Positions 1 through 13,100 are shown, counted from the stretch's first letter. The stretch: DNA of 25,000 bases from Chondrilla cf. caribensis (GCA_964020155.1 OZ026563.1:1083824-1108823), one strand, 5' to 3'. Numbers and translations: made by a program. Notes: generated from the sequence alone by a model not told the origin.

Positions 1-198
1 CAGTGGAACCTCTATTAAAGGATTCTCCCAATAAAGGACACCATAGGAATTACCTCCCTACAAAGGACACTTTCTAAGGCACCAAAAATAGACTCTCCTA
101 TAGTGCTAATACATCTTTAACCTCTGAAAAGTGGACAACCTTTCTACAGTGTACAAATTAGCTGGTCCCAATGTGTCCTTTAATAAGGGGTCCCACTG
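1..198. mobile_element. MITE-like element at window start
   Basis: The left end CAGTGGAACCTCTATTAAAG pairs with the right end, whose reverse complement is CAGTGGGACCCCTTATTAAA, giving about 22-bp inverted repeats with one gap. A TA follows the right end; the left flank is outside the window. The inside has no ORF. It shares the CAGTGGAACC ends and AAAGGAC motifs with the element at 8070-8243. Confidence 0.75.
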
Positions 199-877
199 TA
201 ATCCACATACACATATGTAAGTATGAAAGATTATCTCTATACACTGTCTATATACATACATATTAAGCGTTTTTGCACTAATATGAAATTGTTCCAGTTT
301 ACCAGGTACATGGAACTGTAATCAATAGTTGTGTACTTCCAAACATGACCATCCTACTTTCTGTACGTATGTATGATAATATTATAGGTATATTTATATG
401 TAATACGTACTGTATTATATGTATTTGTGTATACTGTACACATGTACAAGGTTCATAGACAGTACTTCATATAATTTTAGTAGTGTGATGAAGAATAATT
501 TTAAAAACACCAGTTCATTAATGATATTTTACAACGACCAACAATAAATACACAAAAATAACAATACATCCATGTGATACAATGGGACATGTCGTGAAGT
601 CTATAAATTCAATACAACAAGGATTATGTTCGGATATTGTATAGTTGTACCTGTAGCTGAGGGAAGTGGAAACACATCACTTGACTGTCACATGGCCTTC
701 ACATGATTGTCATATTACCATCACATGCATTCCACATGGCCTTCACATGAGTTACATTACTGTCACATGACTGTCACATGGCTACCACAAGACTGTCATG
801 TGAACATTATGAACTAGATTCACAAAAACCGTAATAAAATGTGCAAGTATAACACACCTGTATAGTATGTATACATG
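199..877. other. Downstream region of CEP350 with TCACATG cluster
   Basis: This contains no ORF with gene-like features. The part nearest 878 should include the CEP350 3' UTR, but no AATAAA is evident on the minus strand. TCACATG occurs six times between 688 and 780 at irregular spacing, with one CCACATG (732) and one TCATGTGA palindrome (796-803). The rest is AT-rich low-complexity sequence. Confidence 0.7.
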
Positions 878-3800
878 TCAGGTGACAGTCACAAGTGACT
901 TCTTCAGTTGAATTCTTTTCACTTCTGCCACAGTGTCTGTAATGAGAGAATCGAGTATGTTGTCTGCTGTTTGTATCTTTATGTGGAATTCGTCACTGTC
1001 GAATTCAGCCCAGTTTCTTCCTTCCGCTCGAAGCTCCTTGATGAGGAGTGACTCCAGAAAATCAACCTCTCGTCCACCAGGACGTCTGTTGCCATGGTGA
1101 AATCTGCCTTTTGGTAATCGAATGGGGAGACGACCCTCGATCAATCTGAGAAACACTTGTTGCTGGATGGCTTCAAGAGTGGGCGGAGATTCTAGTGTTG
1201 TACTAACCTTCTTACGGACTTTCTTGGTGGGCGGACTGAACAAACACACGGGGGAGACTCTCTCCAGAGGACGGGGGAAGTTCTCCTGCATCAGCTCCAA
1301 AGCCAGTTGGTACACCAAATGTAAGAAAGCCACTCGACATATTCTCTCGTCTCTTGTTATGAGGTGGGTCGGTTGTCTCACGGAAGGCCGTATCAATATG
1401 ACGGCTTCTGGTGTTGGCAGCTCCAATGGGTCTGCACCGGATTTCACTGCATTGTGAAAATCGTTCCACGCATGTTCCGTCACACGGTCAACGTTAACCT
1501 TGTCCCTAGGAAGAAGGGACAACTCTGCATCCGTGAACTGTGGCTCAGTGAGTAGAGATGACAAGGATCCGGATGACAGCGAAACTCGTGGCTTAGCTAC
1601 AGGTACTGCGGAGGTGTGTGAGTGGTGGGAGGTGTCCGGTGATGGTGAGGGTGGACTTCTGTCCCCTGCAACCGCTCTTGCAGAGTACCGTGGTGGTGAC
1701 CCCGGGGATCCAGGGGGTGACGAAGGAGGTGAGATGGGTAAGTTTGGAGGTTCCGGGGACAGACGATGGTGAATGACGCCAGGAGAAACAGTAGCAGATA
1801 CCTGAGTGTTGTTAGTTGCCACCAGTGGTAAGTGTCCGGGCCGAGTGTCCTCCATTGCCTTCTGAGGAGTGAACCTGCTTGTCTGTTCTTCTTCAATCGC
1901 GGCTGACAACTTAGCACTTCTGAGGTTACACAACAAGTGGATCTCAGACTGTAGGTAGACGGACAAGAGCTCGTTTGTTATGTTCTCGGCGAGCACTTTG
2001 TTCTTTTCGGGCACTTCTTCCAATTGCTGTGCTGCTTTCTTCTTCTTTGCTGACGACAAGTCCACTACTAGCTCGTTCATGAGGTGGTTCATCAGCCCTT
2101 CGGCAACATGGTTGACTTTATCAAGCTTTATTCTGACATCTTCCCCACTCCTCACAGTGCCTTGATCGTCCTCCACCACTCTTCCTCCCACAAGCGATCT
2201 GTCAGGAGATGGTGAGAGAACCGCTTCCTGTTCTTGAGTCAAGGGGGGCACTTCTTCTGAGTCCACCGAGGAGATTTCACTCGGTGTTGGGCTTTCTGTT
2301 CCGCTAATGGACTCATCCTTCACCTTGTGCTCCATGTCTTCATCGGTAAGGTGCTTCAGTTCATCCGGAGTTTGACTCTCACGACCAAAAAGTAGATGGT
2401 CTTCCTCATCGCTGCTGGTGACTCCCAACAATCCAGTTCTTTCCTGGTCTTCTTCCAACAGGCTCACTTTACTAGGCGGGGCAAATAGGCCACAGTTTTC
2501 AGGGCAGTCGAAGTACTGCACGTCTTCGATCCTGCCGTTGTGGTTGCCTTTGGGGAGATCAAGCTCAACTCCAACAAACGTTCCCTGTGCGAAGTGAACA
2601 GGGCCAATAAACCTAACTACGCCCGAAACAGCGTTACCCACAACCACACGCTGACCAACTTCGAACACCTCGGCAAGTTGACTGATAACGTCAGTTGCTT
2701 GTGGTGGTTCTAGCTGCATCCTAGTCTCCAGATCAACTGGCTCGCGTTCACCGCCTTCCACCTTCAAGATAGTTGCCACAGGTGGTGCCAGTTCGTCCTC
2801 TGATACTGCCCTCCCTGCTCCAATGTTAACTTCGACAGTGGGGACACCCGTAGACTCCTCGGGCACGCTCTCCTCCACATCTGTGGGAACCTCACCAACA
2901 GAATCCTCACCTTCTACCTTTCTTGAGCCTCCCCCACCAACCTCCTCGGAGTGCAGTAGTGGTTCACTCCTTGTCCGACTTCCCACCCTAGTAGTACTTC
3001 CACTAGCAATTGAGGTGGACTGTGATGCTTCGGTGAAAGTCTCTGAATAATTGGAGATGTCTTTGAGTGTGTCTTCCTTATCACTTGGGTGTTTGTCCTT
3101 CAACAGTGAGGAGGATTTCACTTGTTGGTTCCCTCTCGATGACGGTGGTGAATGTTGAGAGGAAGCAGAACTGCGTGAGCGCTTCAAGACGGGGATTCTA
3201 CTTGGGCTACTCTTTGGAGACAAGGTCTTGCTGCTCTTACTGGAGGATGCATTCCTCCTTGGACTGTGAGGACTCACACTCGAGACTGCTGTGACTGTTT
3301 TATCCAGTGAACTACCTTCCTTCAGACTCTTTGCTGTTGCACTGAGGTCTTCTGAAGGCATTTCACCCATAGAAACATCTGTGATGTTTTCTTTGTCTGT
3401 TTTGATACCTTCTTGGAGGTTTGTTGCTGATCTGCTGTCCGTTTTGTCCCTCTGGCTACTTCGGGTGGATTTCAAGGACGAGCTAACGTCCTCCACAGAA
3501 CTCTGAGGATCTTTACCTTCACTCTGCACAGACAGAGAAGACTCTTGTGCTAAATCAGTCAGTATTGTAGAGCTCCCAGCAACATTGCTCTCCTCTTTGA
3601 CTTCACTCAATACCTCCTGTGGACTGGAGTGAGAATGTGGAAATTCTTCTGGTACTGATGTCTTGATAGGAGGCTGAAGCACATCATCCACCTCTGGAAC
3701 TTCAACCAGTGTCGACTGGTCCTCTTGTGGAATGGAGCCTTGGTCCTCTCTCGTTGCTGTTTCGACTTCAACGGGGACAGTAACCTCATCACTAAACGGT

Positions 3801-4015
3801 GTGTACGAGAGGAGTGGATTGGGTTCCACTGGAGTCTGCACTACGGTGTCACCCCCCGAGGACACCACAGGAGGAACAGCTGACCCGGACGGCAACCTCT
3901 TGTCGTACTCCCCTTCACTCTCACTAGCAGTGGTAGTTGCACTGTGTAACAGGACATCCGAAGGCACAACACGACCGAATGTCTGTTTGGCTCCTTGAAA
4001 CTTCTCCTCGAGGGC
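878..4015 (-). CDS. CEP350: CEP350 last coding exon (CAP-Gly and C-terminal domain)
   Basis: This 3138-nt exon encodes residues 2253-3297 and the TGA stop. It opens with [10 protein letters not shown] after a CTGCAG acceptor. A very Ser/Thr/Glu-rich disordered stretch follows, then the CAP-Gly domain, a second acidic linker, a Pro/Ser-rich segment, and about 190 residues of conserved C-terminal domain. That domain includes [26 protein letters not shown] and [12 protein letters not shown], the block I recognise from the extreme C-terminus of vertebrate CEP350. The exon is unbroken over 3.1 kb, so the gene looks functional. The low-complexity half should evolve fast; the CAP-Gly and C-terminal parts carry the identification. 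Confidence 0.93.
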   Translation of the reverse strand, partial: ALEEKFQGAKQTFGRVVPSDVLLHSATTTASESEGEYDKRLPSGSAVPPVVSSGGDTVVQTPVEPNPLLSYTPFSDEVTVPVEVETATREDQGSIPQEDQSTLVEVPEVDDVLQPPIKTSVPEEFPHSHSSPQEVLSEVKEESNVAGSSTILTDLAQESSLSVQSEGKDPQSSVEDVSSSLKSTRSSQRDKTDSRSATNLQEGIKTDKENITDVSMGEMPSEDLSATAKSLKEGSSLDKTVTAVSSVSPHSPRRNASSSKSSKTLSPKSSPSRIPVLKRSRSSASSQHSPPSSRGNQQVKSSSLLKDKHPSDKEDTLKDISNYSETFTEASQSTSIASGSTTRVGSRTRSEPLLHSEEVGGGGSRKVEGEDSVGEVPTDVEESVPEESTGVPTVEVNIGAGRAVSEDELAPPVATILKVEGGEREPVDLETRMQLEPPQATDVISQLAEVFEVGQRVVVGNAVSGVVRFIGPVHFAQGTFVGVELDLPKGNHNGRIEDVQYFDCPENCGLFAPPSKVSLLEEDQERTGLLGVTSSDEEDHLLFGRESQTPDELKHLTDEDMEHKVKDESISGTESPTPSEISSVDSEEVPPLTQEQEAVLSPSPDRSLVGGRVVEDDQGTVRSGEDVRIKLDKVNHVAEGLMNHLMNELVVDLSSAKKKKAAQQLEEVPEKNKVLAENITNELLSVYLQSEIHLLCNLRSAKLSAAIEEEQTSRFTPQKAMEDTRPGHLPLVATNNTQVSATVSPGVIHHRLSPEPPNLPISPPSSPPGSPGSPPRYSARAVAGDRSPPSPSPDTSHHSHTSAVPVAKPRVSLSSGSLSSLLTEPQFTDAELSLLPRDKVNVDRVTEHAWNDFHNAVKSGADPLELPTPEAVILIRPSVRQPTHLITRDERICRVAFLHLVYQLALELMQENFPRPLERVSPVCLFSPPTKKVRKKVSTTLESPPTLEAIQQQVFLRLIEGRLPIRLPKGRFHHGNRRPGGREVDFLESLLIKELRAEGRNWAEFDSDEFHIKIQTADNILDSLITDTVAEVKRIQLKKSLVTVT

Positions 4016-4535
4016 CTGCAGGAAGGACATACAAACAATAGGTCACAACATATTGAACAACACATTTGAACACCAGAAATCTCGCATGAACAGTTAAGGC
4101 TATACAACTTATGCAACTTGTAGCATGAGAGTATAGTACAGCAATGAGTGGATAACTACATACATACATACATACTGTACGTTAGTAGCCTTCAAGTCAA
4201 ATATTAATAGCTGCTGTAGCAGTGGTGCATTGCAACTAAGTACATACGTACATATGCACAGTCTAGTGCGCTGCACACAAACACATACCCGGAGTTTGTT
4301 CTTGAGTTGTTCTTCTTTCTCTTGCAGCAGTGCTCTTTTCTTTCTCTTCTGTTCTTGTTGAGCACGTTTTATTTCCTCCTTTCTCTGTCGCACATCTTCT
4401 CTCAGCCTCTTTATCCTGGTCTCTATCTCTGTAGACTCAGTTGTAGTGGTGCTGATAGTTGTAATGTCTGAAACAACAATGGATGGGTACAGGCACTTGC
4501 AAGGTGTGTGTGTGTGTGTGGGTGTGTGTGTGTGT

Positions 4536-4597
<62 letters not shown>

Positions 4598-7028
4598 TGT
4601 ATGCGTGCATGCGTGTGTGTATGTGTAATGTATGTGTGCATATGTGTGTGTGCATGTGTGTGTGTGTGTGTGTAATGTATGTGTGCATACGTGTGTGTGC
4701 ATGTGTGTGTGTGCGCACGTGCATGTGTGTGTGTGTGACAAATCTCCCTTACCAGTGGAGGTTGGTGAGTGATCTTCTCTGCTAGAATGAAGTTGAATCC
4801 TAGATGGTGGGTGGGGTGTAGATGTGAGGACTCCTGTTACCGTGCCGATACTTTCAAATGTGTCTTGACCATATCTGACAGAGCCTTCAGTGGGGACCTC
4901 CAGCATAGCACTGTCATCGCGTGTGATGGACGACAGGTCTTCAGTGATTCCAACGGTTGTGTGGAGTGCGGTCGGTCTCGAGTGATCGCTGGTTGGTTCT
5001 GATGGGCTCTGATCAAAACCACCTGTCTTCTCTGGTTCTGTTCTTCCCGGATTCACCACTTGTGACGGGGCTCCTTGCTGTTCAGGCCTTACAGGGGTGG
5101 ACTGCGACACCTCCAATCTCTTGTTTCTTATTTCATCCGCTTCGTTCAACAGAAGGGTTATTTCTGCTTGGGTCAATTTCAGTTTCTTTTCTCTTTCAAG
5201 AAGCTTCTCCTGAGCAACGAGAGCCCTCTCAGCCAATGTCCTCTGATGAAGCAATCTTTCTTCCTTTTCAGCAAGTTTCCTGTGAGTAGCAGAAAATAAT
5301 TTTATATTCATTATCCTGTACCCATTTAATCCATTCAACACAATAAAGGATTACCATACATATACCTATACACATGTGACTACATATTTGTGTGTCTGGG
5401 TCTGTCAGTTTGTGTGTGCGTGTGTGCGCGCGCGTGTGCATGCACATTGTACGTAAGTACGTATGTATGTACTTGTGTGCATACACATATGCACATTTGT
5501 ACATACGTACGTACGTACGTATGTGTGTTTACATGTACATTGCAATCATTAGACCTGTCATACATAAATACATACCTCTCAGAGCTGCTATAATCCTCAA
5601 GCTCACCCAGTCGTTGTGTGACATAATTTGTGCTTGGACTCGGTGATGGGGGAAGGACAGTGGTGATCCCGGACCTCCCAACGGCATCCTTCAAGCCAGA
5701 CTGAGGGGAAGTGTCATCCTCCGTGAAGGTCAGCCTCTTGCTTTCGCTCTCCCGAACAACTGACTCCTCTTCCACTGACTTCACAGGGGACACCTCGCTC
5801 TTCACAGGGTGCGTGCCAGGTGAAAGTTGAGATGTTCCTGGGGATGAACGATGCGTTTTCACCTCCACAACCGATGACACCTGATCAGAGAGATGAGAGG
5901 TGGATGTTTCCTGAGGTGTAGTTTCAGATTCTTGGGCCTCTTCACTAACAGAAGAAGGGGTCATTACACTGGAGGCATCCACTCTAACAGAGGGAGTGGA
6001 CTCAGACAGTGGGACCTGGAGGAAGTGGGGAATCAGAGAATAGGCTCGCAGATGTGCTCAAGGATTAGCTACATTGCACGAGGCTACAAAGTGTTGCATT
6101 CAAAGTGTGTGTTCATCGTACAGACTATACGTATGTACAGCACACTCAAGTGTAATAGTCATCACAAAGACAATCAATATACGTATGTACATATGTATGC
6201 AGCTCAACTGGAGAGATGTGGGTATGTACTATCAACCCATTCAAAAGTCCACTACCACACCTACTTGTGGGCGTACATACATATACATGGACAGCAGTAA
6301 CTCACGAGAGGTGTAGCTGAAGGGGATTCCCATACGAGGCTGCTGGGTGACAGTGAAGAAATAGACAGAGAGACATTGTCATCTCCTTCCTCCAGCTTCT
6401 TTGCCTTGCTCAAATAAGCCTGCGTTGAGAGGTGCAACTTCCCAATCTCCTTCTGCTGTAGAAGCAGAAGTCTCCTCTCCTCTCTCTCCCTCTTCTGAGC
6501 CTCCTGCAAGCTTTGGAGCTCAGCCTGTGGGGTAAGTCACCCAGAGATAAACAACAGACGACAGCATCCTACCCCATTAGAATCCCAACCAGGCTTCATG
6601 GACACTCATGGGCAAGTAACTCACTTTCTCATTTTTATACTTTTGCAGCAAACCCTTCTCTTTTCTCAAAAGTGCCGGCATCTTCTCATCAGAGCCCTTC
6701 TTCTCAATACGCCTAACCAAAGCAGCACATACAGTACTTCAAACACATGGAATTTCTCCAGCACAAGAGCACAGTACAGTGGAATAAGACATATGTACAT
6801 ATCTTAGCATGTACAAATATTCAATCATGTACATACATAGGCATACTGTACATATACACTGTACTCACTTCCTCCACTGCTCCAATACTTTCAGTTTAGC
6901 TCGTGTTCGTTCTTCAAGAGCTCTCTCCCTCAGCTTCAGCAAGGTTCTCTGTTGGAACAGTGAGGTAGTACATGACACTACACTACTCACCAGTACATAT
7001 ATGTACATAGGTAGTATGTACGTATATT

Positions 7029-7071
<43 letters not shown>

Positions 7072-7155
7072 ACACACACACACGCACACCCACACCCACC
7101 CACACACACCCACACCCACACCCACACACACCCACACACACCCACACACACACCC

Positions 7156-7186
<31 letters not shown>

Positions 7187-10100
7187 AACACACCTGGTGT
7201 TTGGCTCTTGCCTCTTGATCCTTAACAAACTGATCAATGATCCTTAAAGTGAAGTTATCAAACGATTCCTCGTGTTCGTTTCCCGGGAGAGGTGACCACC
7301 TGGTCTGCTCCAGGGGGGACAGGTCGTCATGTAGACTCGACACGGAGGACATGTCTGAACTGAAGCTGGCTATGGAGAGTCGGGGAGGCGTCTTCCCGCG
7401 CCTCTGCCTTCTTCTGTGAGACTCGGAAGGGAGGACCTTCCTGAAGATGGCCTGGAAGGAGGCAGACACCGACAGTGAAGGAGCGCAACAGCATTAATCA
7501 TATGCCCTTAGCATGTGTGGGGACTGTTGGTAAAATGAAAAATATGTCGGAAAATGGCTGCAGCCTTGCTTGCTACACCACTTCAAACATCCATGTAAAT
7601 GTAAAGCTATACAAGATGATCTCCAGACTACAATCAATCTCATGTGTAATTTAGGAAAGTACATACACATATTATGTACGTGTATGTACATATGTACGTA
7701 CATACTCCAACACATGGGATCATAGGGAAACTGTCTTAAACTCACTTTATCATCATCTCCAGTGGGCACACTTGACATCTGAGGGACATGCTGCTGAGTG
7801 TGAGATGGAGTTTGTGTCTGCACTTGGTCCACTTTACTGTGTTGAGTGCTGGCTGTGGGGTCCACCGTGTCTTCCTCCACAGCAACCAGCGTGGAGTTGA
7901 GATCCTCCGAGATCTCCTCGCTCCCTGTCAGCGTCTGAACTGTGTCGTCATCTGTGCCATCAGTTCCAGTGCTAGCAAGTGGGAACAGAACAACAGAGTA
8001 ACAATACATCTACTACGTAGGTTTGTATTGTGTACTGTGTTCGTTCAGTACACGTATGATATGTGTGTACAGTGGAACCTGGTATAAAGGCCACATGTAC
8101 ACAAAGAACACCTGTCCTAAGTGACCACTGTTGGACTATTAACTACCCCAGCTCAAATACATTAGAGCACCTCTGTATAAAGACTATCTGTCTTTGGAGA
8201 CTGCCTTTCTTAGGTGGTCTTAATATACACGTTAAATTCACTGTATTACACACACTGTATATCTGAATGCATATCAAATGTATTGCAGCAGTACCTACCT
8301 ACATACTAGCCCACTCCAGTAGATGTGCATGTATAAATGTGACCACTCAATACAGGCTTATGTGTGATGAGCATGGGCAAACGGTACAATAGCATGTATG
8401 AACATACAGTATGTCATATTTGTCGAGGAGTGTGGGAGCAAACAGCTCACTTCTTGTCCTCCAAGACACTGGTATCCACTTCTGTGGATATTTGCTCCCC
8501 ACTTGTGCCTTCCTTGTCCTTGATGGTGGTGTCCTCACTGTCCTTTGTCGAGGTCAGGCTGGAGACATCTTCAAATGCACTCGCAGTTGAATAGCTATCT
8601 TCCCTGGACTGTTTCTGGAGCACAGCCTTCACAGCAGCCTTAGCAGCACTGATGGCAGTCTGAGTTGCCAGGTTGTGTGCGTTTTCCATTTGCTTCCTTG
8701 CGGCCTTGATCACAGCCTCCGAGGCCTCCCTTCGAGCCTCGGCCAACCTCTGTTGCGATTCTCGAGCTTCTTCTTCAAGCTGACAAGGGAGATGGAAAGA
8801 GTTCGTAACTCCAGATTCACTTGTACACATTTCGTGCAAACACACATATGTACGCACAGGCTGAACATACTGTACACATATACGTACCTAAATATACGTA
8901 TGTACAAATGGGTAATACAAATGCACAGGTAATATGTATGTATGCATATTAGTGTATATATACAGCAAACCTGCTATAAAGACCACCTGTCCTAAGTGAC
9001 CATTGTTGGACTATGATAATTACAGTGAAGTACCTCTGTACAAAGACCACCAGTCTACAGAGACCACCTTTCCCGGTCCCCTGGTTGGTCTTATATACAG
9101 GTTTCCCTGTACTGTGTGTACGTATGCACAGTATAGGCATTCACCTTTGCCATGAATTGTGCATGAATGGATGCCTTCTCCCTAGCATCCTTCTCCAGCT
9201 GGTTGACTCTCTCTGCTGCCAGGCTAGCCTCGGTCTGCACTGAGCTAAGCTGCTTCTTCATCTCATCCAAGTCTCTCTGAGCCTTCTCGGACAATCTCTG
9301 CATCTCCTGCTCATGTGTGCTCTACGAGAATAAGTGCGTGTTTTATAGATGTACGTGCATATAGTATGCATAATACAGACATATTATATACAATATGTGC
9401 AGAGGTATTAATACAGTACATACATACGTGTGTATGGTTGTAGGTATATACTGTATGGACATACTGTACATATGCAGTTTGTATGCGATTTCAAGCAGCA
9501 GTGAGTACATGGTACATACAGTATATGCGTACCTATGGAGGTACAATAATCATGTTAACAACAAGTGTATACACTGTACCTTCAGTAGATGAGTCAAACT
9601 GATAACTTCTGTTTGTTCCTTATGAATGGCCTTGTCTCGTTCCATCTCTGACAGCCGGCAAATCTCTTCATCGGCTGCTTCTAAGCGTGTGATCTCATTG
9701 GACAACTTAACTTGGAGTGCATGGGGAGACAATCTCTCTCCCCACAACGAAGAGGCTCCCACGGGAACTGTTTGTACTTCTGCTTCCTTCACGGCATGTC
9801 TAGACTGAGGAGGAGTTGATGAGTTCAGCAACGTTTTGTCTTGGGACTCAACAAACTCATCATCACCGAGACTATCTGGCTCCAAGGTCTGGTGGCCCTT
9901 TTGAACAGACAATACCTCGGATTCAAAGTTGTCAGAGTATGTCTGATGTGAGGTTGTCGTGTGCTGTGTAGCAGATGAGGGGTTGGACCCCAGAGATACA
10001 GGCTGCTCCATGCTACCACTGACAGACGACAAATGATGACCTGTTGTGGGATGTGTTCCAGATGACAATCCCGGTGGAGACATCACTGGTGTTTTCTGCT

Positions 10101-13100
10101 CTTCCTCCAGTTGACTGTCATGACCCATCCCTTCCTCTTCAGAACCATCTTCTGTGGGAGTGAGGGAGTCAAATGGCTCCCCACTGTACGATGTATGCAA
10201 GGTTGCAGTCCTTGTTACAGGTACATCTTCCTTAGGAGTTGAAGACCTCACATCTGCTGATGGTGGCTGGTACCTCTTGGAATGTTTTCTTGCATATATG
10301 TTGACTATACTGTGTTTGTCCCCTCCACGCTTCTCCCACGGGTGAAGATCTTCCGATTCCAAATCTGCCTGTTTGGAACCCAGAATGGGAGTCTTTGTGT
10401 TGTCCATACTTCTTGGCAGCTGGGACTTACTCGGTGACACACTGGGGCTTTCAGGACTGAATATCTCTCTGCCTGTGGTTGTAGCCAGCTGGGTAGTCTG
10501 TTCCCTGGGTGTGACCAGCTGGGTGGTCTGTTGTCTGGGTGTGACCAGCTGGGTGGTCTGTTGTCTGGGTGTGACCAGCTGGGTGGTCTGTTCCCTGGGT
10601 GTGACCAGCTGGGTGGTCTGTTGTCTGGGTGTGACCAGCTGGGTGGTCTGTTCCCTGGATGTGACCAGCTGGGTGGTCTGTTCCCTGGGTGTGACCAGCT
10701 GGGCAGTCTGTTCCCTGGGTGTGACCAGCTGGGCGGTCTGTTCCCTGGGTGTGACCAGCTGGGTGGTCTGTTGTCTGGGTGTGACCAGCTGGGCAGTCTG
10801 TTCCCTGGGTGTGACCAGTTGGTCAGTCTGTTCCCTGGGTGTGACCAGCTGGGTGGTCTGTTGTCTGGGTGTGACCAGCTGGGTGGTCTGTACTTTGCTC
10901 TTTTTAGGCCACAAACCAACAGCTGAAAGGTGTTTTCTGACAACATGGCCTCTGTAGGCTGCCTGAATGGCAGCAGCCGCCTTGGTCCGAGTGTGAAGCT
11001 CATCCATGGTCTGTACATGTACATCCATGTTGCCAACACCGGGCAGCAACGAAGGCTGCGTGTGCACTGAAGCAAAGGAGCGGTGTGGTACAGCTGTTAT
11101 GCTGCTGCCATGCTGGCGTTGAGGGGAACTGCATGATGGTGTACTACTTGGCAGCCATCCTCTGTCCACTGGGTCGAGGAGTTTGTTCTTCTCAATTGCA
11201 ATTCGCGTCTTTAGGGCCTGGGCAGAGATGAGAAGGGCTTGCAAACGTTCCTTCTTCTGTCTGGATGTGGGTGACAGAGGAAGGGGTTCTCCTGGCACAA
11301 CACGGCTGGAGAAGTTAGCAGAAGATGTCCTTGGGGAGAATGCAGTGGGTATACTTTGGGAGGTGCGGGGTGAAGAGGTGTGTGGGAGGTTGAAGGGAGG
11401 ACTGGAGTCAAGTACATCATGTGAATTCCTGGTACGGGTTGTCCTTGGCGACTGCCTCCGTTGGTGCTGTTTTGAGAGGCTATGGGATGGCGAGAAGTAT
11501 GTTTGTTCCTCAATGTCATTTCTATCAGAGGCATGTTCCCATTCTATCTTTCCTACAGTTTGAAAATCAGAATCAGTCTCTGCATCATCACTCTCATCTA
11601 AATGGAAATGGACACTAGCTCCTGTTGGCTTCTGGAAAGTGTGGTCAGGCTGTTGTCTTCTGGAATGCACCTTTGCTAGATTGTGGCTGAGCTGGTTCCT
11701 TTGTATGTTGTACAACTCCTAAACAAGAGTGTCAAACACATGGCTCACACATACTGTAGGGAATACACATGTACATACGTAAATCAAAAAGCATGTACGT
11801 GTACGTAGGTATTCATGTATGTATTCAGTCCTGTATTCAGGTATTGTATGTACAGGTATGTGTACCGTATACTGTATGTATGTATAAATATGTACTGAAT
11901 GTACCATATTATATGTACGTATGTACTAAATATATACGTATGTACTGTATACGTACATACGTATGTCAGTACATACGCACATACAAGTATGCGGACACAC
12001 GTTACATAGCTTCACCTGCAGCCGTTGTTTCTTCAGTTCCCTGTCTCTCTGAGCAGCCTGCTTGCTCTCCTGTTGCTTCCTCCTTCTCTCCTCCTTCTGC
12101 TTCTGCATGTAGAGCCTCACCTCATCTGCATCGTAATGCCGCTGCTTGGGGACATTGTACGACAGTCCTGTACACAAGAACGTGTGAGTACAAACAGGTA
12201 CGTGTGTGTCACAATATGTGAGAGTAGTAAGTATATACATACTCTAAGCAGCATGTACATATGTACATATACAGTATTTGAATGCAATGTTGGTAGTGAA
12301 CATGTATGTACATACTTACAAATGTAGTAATGTTGGTATGTGCATACTACAACATGTACACACCAACAACAGAATATGAACTGCTTCAGGTCATCCATGT
12401 CGTCTTCTACTCACCATTATACGTACCAACAGTTATGTACAGTAATAATATTATTATTCTAATACCCACACATTTGTATGTATGTACTGTATGTGTATGT
12501 ACGTACATATGTGGTCATGGTAGATGTACATGCATGTTCCTCTCACCTGTAGTCACCTTCAGCTTCTTTGCAGGGCTGAAAGAGGGCTTTTTGAGTTTCC
12601 TCTTTTCCGGGGGAGAAGAGGAGTGTTTGTCTGTCACATCTCTTCTTTCTTCCAGAGATGATTCCAAATCTTTGAGCAACCCTTCCACATCCAACTTGTC
12701 TTGGCCTCCACAAGGCACATGCACCTCAAGAGCAATTGGTATCTGTGTTGTACTGGATGTGCCTGACGCTTGCTGGTGGGTTACTGTGCTACCGGTTGAC
12801 GCGGTCAGTGGATCTGATCCTGGCGCAGTCTTAGAAGGCAGTTTTGTGCGTCTGTCAGTCTGCTCTGTTTCCTTCAGTACTGCAAGGACCCGTTTTGAGA
12901 GTTCTTCACCCTCTCGCCAAGAGAAAGGAGTAATTGTGCTCGGTCCTTTATCACGTTTGGGGCTCAGTGGGATGTGTCCCCCTTTGGTGCTGACTCTGGT
13001 GTGATCTCCGCCCGGTTTGGTCCGGTGAGGTGCAGAGACCTTACGAACTGTTGGCTTGCTGGGGTTCTTCCACTGTAAATTACGGTGCTGAATTAGACCC

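Noticed and set aside
4423..4785. ORFs of His/Thr or Val/Cys repeats on both strands
   Set aside because: They are translations of the TG/CA microsatellite in CEP350 intron 17. The same applies to the ORFs at 7020-7225, 14094-14354 and 21155-21355.
10480..10890. Possible CRISPR array (regular 30-bp repeats)
   Set aside because: The units are directly adjacent with no unique spacers and lie in an exon of a eukaryotic gene.
10373..10957. Long plus-strand ORF of Trp/Val/Cys/Gly repeats
   Set aside because: It is the antisense of the 30-bp coding minisatellite in CEP350 exon 8. The repeat unit of 30 bp keeps every frame open, and only the minus frame continues into conserved protein.
11183..11563. 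126-aa plus-strand ORF
   Set aside because: Antisense shadow of CEP350 exon 8, with no domain and no splice context.
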